17,118 bases of DNA from Phenylobacterium aquaticum (GTDB lineage Bacteria > Pseudomonadota > Alphaproteobacteria > Caulobacterales > Caulobacteraceae). A program made the translations under genes and the position numbers. Below the pieces are notes generated by a model. That model had not been told where the DNA came from, did no database searches, and saw only the letters and a list, made by a program, of their open reading frames with translations. Location of the stretch: the NCBI RefSeq assembly GCF_947378715.1, contig NZ_CANCLE010000082.1, forward strand, positions 1-17,118, given 5' to 3'. Positions 1 through 6,617 of the stretch are shown piece after piece. Position 1 is the first letter of the stretch; every line of letters begins with the position of its first letter.

Positions 1-162
1 GACATGTGCATCCAGACCCACGGCGGCTTCGGCTTCGCCGAGGAATATGACGTCGAGCGCAAGTTCAGAGAGACCCGGCTCTACCAGGTCGCCCCCATCT
101 CCACCAACCTCATCCTGGCCTATGTCGCCGAGCATGTGCTCGGCCTGCCTAGGTCCTATTGA
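1..162 (+). CDS. Acyl-CoA dehydrogenase, C-terminal fragment (5' truncated by window edge)
   Basis: Frame 1 is open from the first base to a TGA at 160-162, giving 53 residues. The fragment carries THGGFGFAEEYDVER near its start, followed by KFRETRLYQVAPISTNLIL. This resembles the last helices of the acyl-CoA dehydrogenase fold, where an HGG(F/Y)G motif at the FAD/dimer interface precedes an R..R..P/I..(T/G)T..I region. Such enzymes oxidise acyl-CoA thioesters to enoyl-CoA with FAD. The active-site base and N-terminal domain lie outside the window, so substrate class cannot be given. It is convergent with the MAPEG gene, only 9 bases away. A second, different acyl-CoA dehydrogenase lies at the right edge on the other strand. 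Confidence 0.85.
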   Translation, partial: DMCIQTHGGFGFAEEYDVERKFRETRLYQVAPISTNLILAYVAEHVLGLPRSY

Positions 163-171
163 GCGGACCGT

Positions 172-567
172 TCAGGCCCAGCCCATCAGGACCGCAAACA
201 CCATCACCGTGCCGGTGACACCGACAGCCCAGGCCAGCGGCCGCACCATGGGCACGCCGAACAGATAGAGCCCAGCGTGGACCACCCGGCTGTAGAAGAA
301 CAGCTGGGCGCCGAGCGCCGTCGTGGCGTTGGTCGACTGCGCGACCACGGCGATCAGCAGCAGCGGCGCCATGATCGTCAGGCCCTCACGGTGATTGTCC
401 ACCACTCGCTTCACCCGGGCTTGCAACACGCCGGGCGGGGGCAGGTCGTCGCGGGCGTTGGCCAGGGGAACCAGCCCCTGGGCGCGGATGCCCACCACCG
501 CCTGAAGCACCACCAGGACGAACAGCAGGGCTGCCGAATAGGCCAGCATCGTCAGTTCAACGCCCAT
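172..567 (-). CDS. MAPEG-family membrane protein
   Basis: 131 residues, matching the usual 125-150 of bacterial MAPEG proteins (membrane-associated proteins in eicosanoid and glutathione metabolism). It looks like four hydrophobic segments: about residues 5-26, 63-80, 85-105 and 110-130. The central VKRVVDNHREGLTIMAPLLL stretch is the typical family pattern, with a conserved N-x-x-E after the first helix, and FFYSRVVHAGLYLFGVPMVR is the typical R-x-x-H/Y region. Some family members are glutathione transferases or peroxidases; most bacterial ones have no proven substrate. The ATG at 567 is preceded by a strong GGGGGAG (574-580) six bases away, so the start is well supported. It lies 75 bases downstream of the deacetylase-like gene on the same strand and may be cotranscribed. 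Confidence 0.88.
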   Translation of the reverse strand: MGVELTMLAYSAALLFVLVVLQAVVGIRAQGLVPLANARDDLPPPGVLQARVKRVVDNHREGLTIMAPLLLIAVVAQSTNATTALGAQLFFYSRVVHAGLYLFGVPMVRPLAWAVGVTGTVMVFAVLMGWA

Positions 568-642
568 GTCTCACTCCCCCGATCTCGACGGCTCGCTTGG
601 TCGCGGCCTGTGGGAGGAACTTCAGCCCTCTGGGCCAACCGG

Positions 643-1422
643 TCAATGTCCGGCGGCGGCCAGCAGGTCTGGCAGGGCGTTCCAGGTCATCCCTCCCTGG
701 CCCCTGGACCAGCCCAGGAAGGTTTCAAGGAAGCTCCAGGCGCGGGCGTCGTGGACCAGATGGTGGGTCAGGAGACCGATGGGGGCCGACCAGGCGCCCG
801 ATCGCCGCCGCGACGCCAGTTGGGCCGTCAGGTCAGAGAGGAATCGGCCCTCGCCTCGAAACCGCGCCCCGCCCCGCCAGCGCATGAGATCCAGATGGGC
901 GTCGACGCGCGGCGCCTGGCCGGGCGAGGCCATTTCCCCCCAGGCCGACCAGCCCCTATAGCCGCAGTCCTCCAGCGCGCAGGCCAGTTCAGGATGGATG
1001 TCGTTCCAGGGCGGCACGAAGATCCGCGCCGCCTGCGGCGCCTGGGCCAGGCGGGCCCAGCCGGCGCGCAATTGGGTGGCCACCCGGATACGCCGCCATT
1101 CCGGAGGAAACTCTCCCGCAGCCGGGCCGGTGCGCCGATTCTGATGGTCGATCCCGTGCTGGGCGACACAGACCTGGCCCGTGTCCCCCAGTCGCGCCGC
1201 CAGGGCGGTGATATCGCCGTCGGGAATCACCGCCAGGGTCAGGGGGGTGGCGTGGCGGGCGGCCAGGTCCAGCAGGCGGTCCAGTTCAGCGGAGGGCGCG
1301 CGGGCGTCGTCGTCACGCCACCACAACACCGGCTTTCGCCCCGCCGCGCGCCAGCGGCGCAACTCCAACCTCAGCAGCAACCAGGACATCTTCCCGCCCA
1401 CGGACGGACCTCGCCCGAGCAT
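643..1422 (-). CDS. Polysaccharide deacetylase-like protein (NodB-fold)
   Basis: About 259 residues. The metal-site signatures of the carbohydrate esterase 4/NodB superfamily appear in order: WWRDDDARAP (motif 1, the Asp pair), then a beta strand LTLAVIPDGD, then AQHGIDHQNR (motif 2, H-x3-H), then IFVPPWNDI (motif 3). These residues normally bind Zn and activate water to remove N- or O-acetyl groups from glycans. No signal peptide is visible, so a cytoplasmic protein of the divergent subfamily is more likely than a secreted chitin or peptidoglycan deacetylase. The start is uncertain: the frame stays open to 1563 (TTG) but would then overlap the sigma factor. ATG 1422 is chosen; ATG 1389, preceded by GGGCGGGAAG, is the alternative. 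The final stretch, HHLVHDARAWSFLETFLGW, is family-typical. Confidence 0.78.
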   Translation of the reverse strand: MLGRGPSVGGKMSWLLLRLELRRWRAAGRKPVLWWRDDDARAPSAELDRLLDLAARHATPLTLAVIPDGDITALAARLGDTGQVCVAQHGIDHQNRRTGPAAGEFPPEWRRIRVATQLRAGWARLAQAPQAARIFVPPWNDIHPELACALEDCGYRGWSAWGEMASPGQAPRVDAHLDLMRWRGGARFRGEGRFLSDLTAQLASRRRSGAWSAPIGLLTHHLVHDARAWSFLETFLGWSRGQGGMTWNALPDLLAAAGH

Positions 1423-1495
1423 TTGACGCCGCCGACGCGCCTCTCCCCCAGGTCTCAGGCCCGCCCCGCCCGATCCCGCGCCATGCGACGTCGCC

Positions 1496-1524
1496 TTGAG
1501 TACGACCTGGGGTCGGACTAGGTT
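1496..1524 (+). promoter_or_regulatory. Weak candidate sigma-70-type promoter for the ECF sigma gene
   Basis: TTGAGT (1496-1501) and TAGGTT (1519-1524) are separated by exactly 17 bases and lie 29 bases before the chosen ATG at 1553. The -35 match is 4/6 and the -10 match only 3/6, so this is a candidate only. A small hairpin, CGACC-TGG-GGTCG (1503-1515), sits in the spacer. Confidence 0.2.
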
Positions 1525-1552
1525 CGTCGAAGCGCAATCAGGCGTGAACCGC

Positions 1553-2107
1553 ATGGGGCCCAAGCTGGCTGGCGAACCACAGGACCGCGCGGCGGAGTCG
1601 AACTCCGACCTGATGCGCCACTACTTGGAAAAGCGCGCCAATCTGGTGCGGTTCTTCGCCGCCCGCCTGGGCTCGGCGACGGCCGCCGAGGATCTCGCCC
1701 AGGACCTCTATCTGAAGGTCGCCGCCCTGCCGGTCGCCGAGGTCATCCAGAACCCCACGGCCCTGCTCTACCGCATGGGCTCGAACCTCATGCTGGATCG
1801 CCTGCGACAGGAACGCCGGACCGTGGTCCGCGACAGCGCCTGGCGGCGATCGGCCACGACCCAGCTCGGCGACGAAGAAATCCAGGACGAGCCGCCAGCG
1901 GATGAGGCGCTCGCGGCGCGCCAACGGCTGGCCCTGCTCCTGCGCGAACTGGAAAGCCTGCCGCCGCGGATGCGACGCGCCTTTCAGCTTCACAAGTTGG
2001 AAGGGCTGAGCCACCTTGAAACCGCGCGGGCCATGGGAATTTCCGTCAGCGCGGTGGAGAAGCACGTGAGCGGCGCCCTGAAGGCGCTCCTGTCGAGGTT
2101 GAGCTGA
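1553..2107 (+). CDS. RNA polymerase ECF sigma factor, FecI-like
   Basis: 184 residues. Region 2 is recognisable from MRHYLEKRANLVRFFAARLG through AAEDLAQDLYLKVAAL, where the D-x-x-Q-D/E-x-x-L/F-x-K motif contacts core polymerase and the -10 element. It continues into NPTALLYRMGSNLMLDRLRQ (promoter melting). Region 4 is LESLPPRMRRAFQLHKLEGL followed by a helix-turn-helix, LETARAMGISVSAVEKHVSGAL, which would read the -35 element. FecI-type factors are held by a membrane FecR protein and direct transcription of a TonB receptor gene; both partners follow immediately. ATG 1553 is the first ATG in a frame that stays open upstream to TTG 1496; GTG 1544 and ATG 1613 are alternatives. Its TGA overlaps an ATG (TGATG, 2105-2109) that opens a small ORF leading to fecR. 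Confidence 0.93.
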   Translation: MGPKLAGEPQDRAAESNSDLMRHYLEKRANLVRFFAARLGSATAAEDLAQDLYLKVAALPVAEVIQNPTALLYRMGSNLMLDRLRQERRTVVRDSAWRRSATTQLGDEEIQDEPPADEALAARQRLALLLRELESLPPRMRRAFQLHKLEGLSHLETARAMGISVSAVEKHVSGALKALLSRLS

Positions 2108-2220
2108 TGTCGCCGATCGATTTTGTCGGAAAAATCTGCAACCAGAGCGGGGGGCGTCGAGGTTCGGCGACGTCAACAGATCAGGGTGGCCATAACCGCC
2201 CGATGGGCCACGTTGCATGA
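2107..2220 (+). CDS. Candidate 37-codon bridging ORF between sigma and FecR genes
   Basis: An ATG at 2107 overlaps the sigma stop by one base (TGATG), and the frame stays open for 37 codons to a TGA at 2218-2220 that overlaps the FecR start (ATGA, 2217-2220). A GAGG at 2095-2098 lies 8 bases before the ATG, which is good Shine-Dalgarno spacing. FecR itself has no such site. The peptide begins MSPIDFVGKICNQSGG and is otherwise hydrophilic, with no domain I recognise and no membrane segment. The arrangement fits a leader peptide that carries ribosomes from the sigma gene to fecR. It could also be a chance open frame: 37 stop-free codons are common in GC-rich DNA, although the exact overlap at both ends is less expected. 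Confidence 0.35.
   Translation: MSPIDFVGKICNQSGGRRGSATSTDQGGHNRPMGHVA
2186..2211 (+). promoter_or_regulatory. Inverted repeat just upstream of the FecR start
   Basis: GTGGCC (2186-2191) and GGCCAC (2206-2211) form a 6-bp stem with a 14-base loop, ending five bases before the FecR ATG at 2217. In mRNA it would fold over the ribosome approach region, and ribosomes translating the 37-codon ORF would open it. A role is inferred from position only. Confidence 0.3.
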
Positions 2221-3185
2221 ATCAGAAGTCTGATCAGGACCAGGACGCGGACCGGGACGTGGCGACGCAATGGCTCGCCCGCCTGGAGCGTCCTGACGTC
2301 GGCGAGGCCGACTGGCTGGCCTTCGACGCCTGGCTTGAGGCTGCGCCCAGTCACAAGCAGGCCTATGACGACGCCCTGGCCCTGTGGTCAGAGCTGGAAG
2401 CCCACGCCCCGGACCTCGCCCAAGCCCTCAACGCCGCTCCGTCACGACCCGCAGCGTCGCGGAATTGGATGGTGATGGCGGGCGGGCTCGCCGCGGCTGG
2501 CCTGGTCGCCGCCGTGGCCGTCCCCTGGCAGGATCTCACCGCGCCGACCACGACCTATCAGACCGCCAAGGGCGAACGGAAGACCGTGGTTCTGGCCGAC
2601 GGCACCCGCATCGACCTCAATGCCGGCTCGCGACTGACCGTCCATCTGGGGACCCACGAGCGCCGGGTCGAGATGGCCGACGCCGAGGCGGTGTTCGATG
2701 TCGCCAAGGACGCGAAGCGGCCCTTCCTGATCACCGCTGGCGACCGCACCGTTCGCGTGGTCGGCACCCAGTTCGACGTTCGTCACCGCGACGGCCGCCA
2801 GTCCGTGGTGGTGGCCCGGGGCGTGGTCGAGGTGCGGCCCACCGGCGACGCGCCTGGGCGTGGCTATCGCCTGACCGTGGGCCAGCGGCTGGACCATCGC
2901 GAAGGTGAGGCCGAGGCGCGCGTGGGCCTGGGCTCTCCCGAAGCGGCCATGAGCTGGCGGTCCGGTAAGTTCGTCTATCGCGGCGAGCCCCTGGCCAATG
3001 TGGTCGCCGATCTGAACCAGTATGTGCCGCGTCCGGTCCGCCTGGCCGACGCCCGAACCGCCGAACTCGCCTTTTCGGGTGTGCTGGCGGCGTCTGAAGG
3101 CCCCGATATGGTGCGCACCCTGACTTTGATCGCACCTGTGACTTCCACTGAAACCCCGGACGGCCTACTCCTGCGCGCCAAGTAG
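2217..3185 (+). CDS. FecR-family anti-sigma/sigma regulator
   Basis: 322 residues in the standard FecR order. The cytoplasmic N-terminal domain (about 12-65) holds ATQWLARLERPDVGEADWLA and FDAWLEAAPSHKQAYDD, the sigma-binding region typical of DUF4880. One membrane segment follows at about 84-105 (WMVMAGGLAAAGLVAAVAV). The periplasmic FecR domain (about 113-210) contains KGERKTVVLADGTRIDLNAG and VVGTQFDVR. A C-terminal DUF4974/STN-like domain (about 250-320) begins FVYRGEPLANVVADLNQY. Such proteins pass the signal from a ligand-loaded TonB receptor to the ECF sigma factor. ATG 2217 is the first start after an in-frame TAA at 2193. It lacks a Shine-Dalgarno sequence, which suggests coupling to upstream translation. 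The TonB receptor frame begins just after the TAG. Confidence 0.94.
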   Translation: MNQKSDQDQDADRDVATQWLARLERPDVGEADWLAFDAWLEAAPSHKQAYDDALALWSELEAHAPDLAQALNAAPSRPAASRNWMVMAGGLAAAGLVAAVAVPWQDLTAPTTTYQTAKGERKTVVLADGTRIDLNAGSRLTVHLGTHERRVEMADAEAVFDVAKDAKRPFLITAGDRTVRVVGTQFDVRHRDGRQSVVVARGVVEVRPTGDAPGRGYRLTVGQRLDHREGEAEARVGLGSPEAAMSWRSGKFVYRGEPLANVVADLNQYVPRPVRLADARTAELAFSGVLAASEGPDMVRTLTLIAPVTSTETPDGLLLRAK

Positions 3186-3234
3186 CTCGCTCACAGTCTG
3201 GGATAAGGCCGTTCGTTCCGTTCGACATCGCGCC

Positions 3235-5619
3235 CTGACCGCTGGCGCGACGGCCTGCGCCGTCGCGTGCGTCCTGCTGGGCGGACGGGCGCAGGCGGCG
3301 ACGCCCCGCTACGCCCTGGCGATCCCCGCCCAGGCCACGTCGGAAGCTCTGATCGATCTGGCCCTGCAGGCCAATGTCTCGATCGGCGGCGTCAGCGCCT
3401 GCTCAGGGCGTACGGCGGGTCTCAACGGGCGTTTCACCCTGAGCGAGGCGCTCGACAGGCTCACCGCCGGCGCCTGCGCCTTCGACATTCTGGACAGCCG
3501 CACGGTCCGAATCTCCGCCCGGCGGCCCAGGCCCTCGGCGCGACGCAGCTCGCCCACCGCGCCGGTCTTGTCGCCCACCCCATTGGTCTCTGAACTGCTG
3601 GTCACCGCCACCAAGCGCGTCGAGATCGCCAGCCGCCTGCCGGCCTCGATCAGCGCGGTCAGCGCCGACGAATTGTCGATGACCGGGGTGACGGACGCCA
3701 CCGGCGTGGTGCGGCTGACCGCCGGCATGACCATCACCAATCTCGGCGCGGGTCGCGACAAGATCATGCTGCGCGGCTTGTCGGACGGCGCCTTCACCGG
3801 CCGCACCCGCTCGACCGTCGGCACCTTTCTCGACGACACCCCGATCACCTACAACGCCCCCGACCCCGATCTGCGGCTGACCGATGTCGCCTCCATCGAG
3901 GTGGTGCGCGGGCCCCAGGGCGCCCTCTATGGGGCGGGCTCGATCAGTGGCGTCTACCGGATCGTCACCCGCAAGCCTGAGCTGGACCAACTCCAGGCCA
4001 GCCTGCGCGGCCTGGCCGCCTGGACCCAGTCGGGATCGCCCAGCCAGCAGGTCGACGCCATGGTCAATCTGCCCCTTGTGGATGGCCGCGCGGCCCTGCG
4101 GGTTGTCGGCTATTACGACCTTGAGGGCGGCTATCTCGACGACGTCAATCTGCGCCTGTCCAATGTCGACCAGACCACGCGCCAGGGCGGACGGGCGGCG
4201 CTCAAGACCCGCCTGGCCGGTGACTGGACCCTCACCCTCAGCACGGCCGTCCAGCAGCTGGATTCCAAGGACACCCAGTATGTCACCGGGACCAGCGGAC
4301 TGCGCCGCGCCAACCGCGTGCGCGAGAGCCACAACAACGACTTCTCCCAGGCGGTCATCGCCCTGGAAGGGCCGACCCCCTGGGGCGGCCTCAAGTCCTC
4401 GACCGCCTATGTCCGCCACGCCTTCTCAAGCAAGTATGACGCCTCCGCCGCCCTGTCCCTGTTCGACGATCCGATCGCCGACCTGGGCATCTATGAAGAG
4501 CGCACCCACATCGGCATGCTGGTCCAGGACACCGTCCTGACCTCGGAGCGCGACGGGCCGTTCAAGTGGCTGGTCGGTCTTTACGGCGTGTCCAGTCGCG
4601 AGGACTCGCCGTCCCAGCTGAAGGTGAACGCGACCGGGAAGACCTTCCGCAATGTCTATGACGACGTGCGCACCGATCGCCTGGGCGAGGTGGCGCTCTA
4701 TGGGGAGATGTCCCTGGCGTTCGGCCAGGGCTGGACCGTGGCCTTGGGCGGCCGGGAATCGGAAACCCGGCTCAACACGACATCCCACGTCACCGTCACG
4801 GGCGGGGGCACAAGCCGCGCCTTCAACCGCAAGGCGGTCTTCGACAACTGGTCGCCGAAGCTGTCCTTGCAGTATGTCTTCGAGAACGGGGTGATGATCT
4901 ATGGCCTGGCGAGCCAGGGCTACCGCGCCGGCGGGTTCAATTCTGGCGGGCTTTCCACACCCACAGCCGCGCGCCGGACATTCCGACCGGATCACCTGCG
5001 CAATCTCGAGATCGGCGCCAAGGCCAGCCTTCTCGACGATCGGCTCGACCTGAAGTCGACGGTCTTCTACGAGCTGTGGCGCGACATCCAGACCGACCAG
5101 TTCTTCGCCTCCGGCCTGCCCTACACCGCCAATGTCGGGGACGGGCGCAATGTCGGGCTGGAACTGGAGGCCACCTGGCGGCCGAGCGCCAATTGGTCCT
5201 TCCAGACCAACCTGCTGCTCGACCAACCGAAGATCACCAGGGTCGATCCGGCGTTCGCCAGCCGGGTGCAGAGCCATCTGCCCGGCGTGCCCGACACGTC
5301 CTTCGGCGCGCTCGTCGCCTATAGTCGCCCGCTGCGACCAGGACTGACCCTGATCCTCACTGGCCAGACGGCCTATGTCGGCCGCTCGCGCCTGACCTTC
5401 GATCCCGCGCTCTCGCCGGAGATGGGGGGCTATTTCACCGGCCGGCTCTCGGCTCAGGTCAAGGCGGACCGCTGGCGGCTCGCCGCGTTCGTGGAGAACC
5501 CCGGCAACACCCAGGGCGACACCTTCGCCTATGGAAACCCCTTCAGCTTCGGCCAGGTGCGCCAGGTCACCCCGCAGCGGCCGCGCACCATCAGCCTGGT
5601 CCTCACGCGGGATTTTTGA
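3235..5619 (+). CDS. TonB-dependent receptor with N-terminal STN signalling domain; start codon unresolved
   Basis: Frame 1 reads continuously from after a TGA at 3139-3141 to the TGA at 5617-5619. In order it encodes a basic stretch (WDKAVRSVRHR, 3199-3231), a hydrophobic core ending RAQAA (to 3300) that looks like a signal peptide, and an STN domain (YALAIPAQATSEALIDL through FDILDSRTVRI, about 3310-3516). A TonB-box-like SELLVTATKR follows at about 3589, then a plug (IMLRGLSDGAF, IEVVRGPQGALYGAGSISG) and a 22-strand-type barrel ending in LVLTRDF. Transducer receptors of this kind import a ligand, often a siderophore, and signal through FecR. No ATG, GTG or TTG occurs in frame between 3142 and 3567. 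The first TTG (3568) would delete the signal peptide and STN domain. CTG 3235 is used as a placeholder start; CTG 3148 or an initiation near 3196-3223 is also possible. The ligand is unknown. Confidence 0.88.
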   Translation: MTAGATACAVACVLLGGRAQAATPRYALAIPAQATSEALIDLALQANVSIGGVSACSGRTAGLNGRFTLSEALDRLTAGACAFDILDSRTVRISARRPRPSARRSSPTAPVLSPTPLVSELLVTATKRVEIASRLPASISAVSADELSMTGVTDATGVVRLTAGMTITNLGAGRDKIMLRGLSDGAFTGRTRSTVGTFLDDTPITYNAPDPDLRLTDVASIEVVRGPQGALYGAGSISGVYRIVTRKPELDQLQASLRGLAAWTQSGSPSQQVDAMVNLPLVDGRAALRVVGYYDLEGGYLDDVNLRLSNVDQTTRQGGRAALKTRLAGDWTLTLSTAVQQLDSKDTQYVTGTSGLRRANRVRESHNNDFSQAVIALEGPTPWGGLKSSTAYVRHAFSSKYDASAALSLFDDPIADLGIYEERTHIGMLVQDTVLTSERDGPFKWLVGLYGVSSREDSPSQLKVNATGKTFRNVYDDVRTDRLGEVALYGEMSLAFGQGWTVALGGRESETRLNTTSHVTVTGGGTSRAFNRKAVFDNWSPKLSLQYVFENGVMIYGLASQGYRAGGFNSGGLSTPTAARRTFRPDHLRNLEIGAKASLLDDRLDLKSTVFYELWRDIQTDQFFASGLPYTANVGDGRNVGLELEATWRPSANWSFQTNLLLDQPKITRVDPAFASRVQSHLPGVPDTSFGALVAYSRPLRPGLTLILTGQTAYVGRSRLTFDPALSPEMGGYFTGRLSAQVKADRWRLAAFVENPGNTQGDTFAYGNPFSFGQVRQVTPQRPRTISLVLTRDF

Positions 5620-5670
5620 TTTCGCCGACCTGAGGTTGGTTCCCATCGGCAGCGTCAATCTTTTGTGACG

Positions 5671-5689
5671 CCGCGCGAAGGTCGCGCGG
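5671..5689 (+). promoter_or_regulatory. Perfect hairpin abutting the glycosyltransferase ATG
   Basis: CCGCGCGA (5671-5678) and TCGCGCGG (5682-5689) form a perfect 8-bp stem with an AGG loop, ending on the base before ATG 5690. It covers the place where a Shine-Dalgarno site should be; the only AGG is in the loop. It could control initiation, act as a terminator for the receptor transcript (no T-run follows), or mean that the real start is ATG 5702. Confidence 0.4.
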
Positions 5690-6553
5690 ATGGTGAACGG
5701 GATGGTCAGAGTGGTCAGGCTGTCGGGTCTGGTTTGCGTGCGTAACGAAGAGGCCCGCCTGGCCGATTGCCTGGCGCGTCTGTCGTTCTGCGATGAGGTC
5801 GTGGTGGTGGCGGACCGCTGCACCGACGGAACCGAAGCCATCGCTCTGCGCTTTGGGGCCAAGCTGGTCTCCGGAAGTTTCCCGTTGGAGGGGCCGCGCA
5901 AGGCCGCCGGCGTCGAGGCCTGCGGGGGCGACTGGATCATCGAGATCGACGCTGACGAGCTGGTGGGGGAGACGCTCGCCTCGGAGATCCGCATCGCGAT
6001 CCACACCGCCCCCGCGGGCGACTACTTCCAGATTCCCGTCGACAACTATGTGGGCGACACCCTGGTCCGCCGGGGCTGGGGCGGCTCGTTCGGCACCTCG
6101 CTGGTCGGCCGGCTCTATCGGCGCGGCTCCAAGCATTGGAAGGAACAGCGGGTTCATCCTGGCGTGACCTTCGACGGACCGCTGGCCGGTGTGCTGACCC
6201 GTCCGATCATCCATGTCGTTGACGACGACATCGCCGACATGGTCGCGCGCCTCAACCGCTACACCGACCTGCGCGCCCAGGACCTCGCCGACATCGGCGA
6301 TATGCCCGGCCTGTGGGACAATGTGTTCCGCGGCTTCCGCCGGTTCTTCAAGTGCTATTGGGGCCGCGAGGGGCGCAAGGAGGGCGAACTGGGCTTCCTG
6401 ATCGCCCTGATGGCCGGCCTCTATCCGGTGATCTCCTGCCTCAAGGCGCGCGAGATCCTCAAGCGCGGCCGCGCACCGAGCGGGACGCTCATCGAACTGT
6501 GGCCGAACACCTCCGCCGCCCAGAGCCGCAAGGGCGCGCCAAAGGCGGCCTGA
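5690..6553 (+). CDS. Family 2 glycosyltransferase, WaaE/KdtX-like
   Basis: 287 residues. The N-terminal GT-A domain has LSGLVCVRNEEARLADCLAR, CDEVVVVADRCTDGTEAIA and DWIIEIDADE (about 82-90), where the acidic cluster takes the place of the DxD motif that binds the nucleotide-sugar and metal. GPRKAAGVEACGGDW between them is typical of the beta-1,4-glucosyltransferase/WaaE group, which adds sugars to lipopolysaccharide core or other envelope glycans. The later region has RLYRRGSKHWKEQRVHPGV, usual in the same group, and a hydrophobic segment near 243-260 that may contact the membrane. ATG 5690 is directly preceded by a hairpin; ATG 5702 is an alternative start that keeps the whole fold. It sits 70 bases after the TonB receptor and 64 before the lipoprotein gene, so it may belong to the same transcript. 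Donor and acceptor are not known. Confidence 0.88.
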   Translation: MVNGMVRVVRLSGLVCVRNEEARLADCLARLSFCDEVVVVADRCTDGTEAIALRFGAKLVSGSFPLEGPRKAAGVEACGGDWIIEIDADELVGETLASEIRIAIHTAPAGDYFQIPVDNYVGDTLVRRGWGGSFGTSLVGRLYRRGSKHWKEQRVHPGVTFDGPLAGVLTRPIIHVVDDDIADMVARLNRYTDLRAQDLADIGDMPGLWDNVFRGFRRFFKCYWGREGRKEGELGFLIALMAGLYPVISCLKAREILKRGRAPSGTLIELWPNTSAAQSRKGAPKAA

Positions 6554-6574
6554 ACAGTGCGAGGCGTCCGGGCG

Positions 6575-6598
6575 GTTCGCGCGTTATAAGCCGCGAAC
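6575..6598 (+). promoter_or_regulatory. Inverted repeat around an AT-rich TTATAAG, upstream of the lipoprotein gene
   Basis: GTTCGCG (6575-6581) and CGCGAAC (6592-6598) are exact 7-base inverted repeats around CGTTATAAGC, a rare AT-rich island in this DNA. The centre resembles a -10 element, so this may be a promoter with an operator-like palindrome, or a short intercistronic hairpin. No convincing -35 is seen. Confidence 0.3.
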
Positions 6599-6617
6599 AA
6601 ACGTCCAGGGAGGCCCC

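Noticed and set aside
277..1521. A 414-codon plus-strand open frame across 277-1521
   Set aside because: It is opposite the MAPEG and deacetylase-like genes, which have clear family motifs and a good ribosome site. Its translation is a typical GC-rich shadow.
2107..2185. A dedicated ECF-type promoter between the sigma and fecR genes
   Set aside because: No convincing -35/-10 pair could be distinguished from background, and the overlapping reading frames suggest readthrough instead.
3267..3593. A plus-strand 108-codon frame starting at GTG 3267, considered as an alternative gene between fecR and the receptor
   Set aside because: The overlapping frame encodes a textbook STN domain in continuity with the receptor; the 108-codon product is Arg/Gly/Pro-rich and featureless.
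4426..6006. A 526-codon minus-strand open frame
   Set aside because: It is antisense to the TonB receptor and glycosyltransferase, with no motif and no ribosome site.
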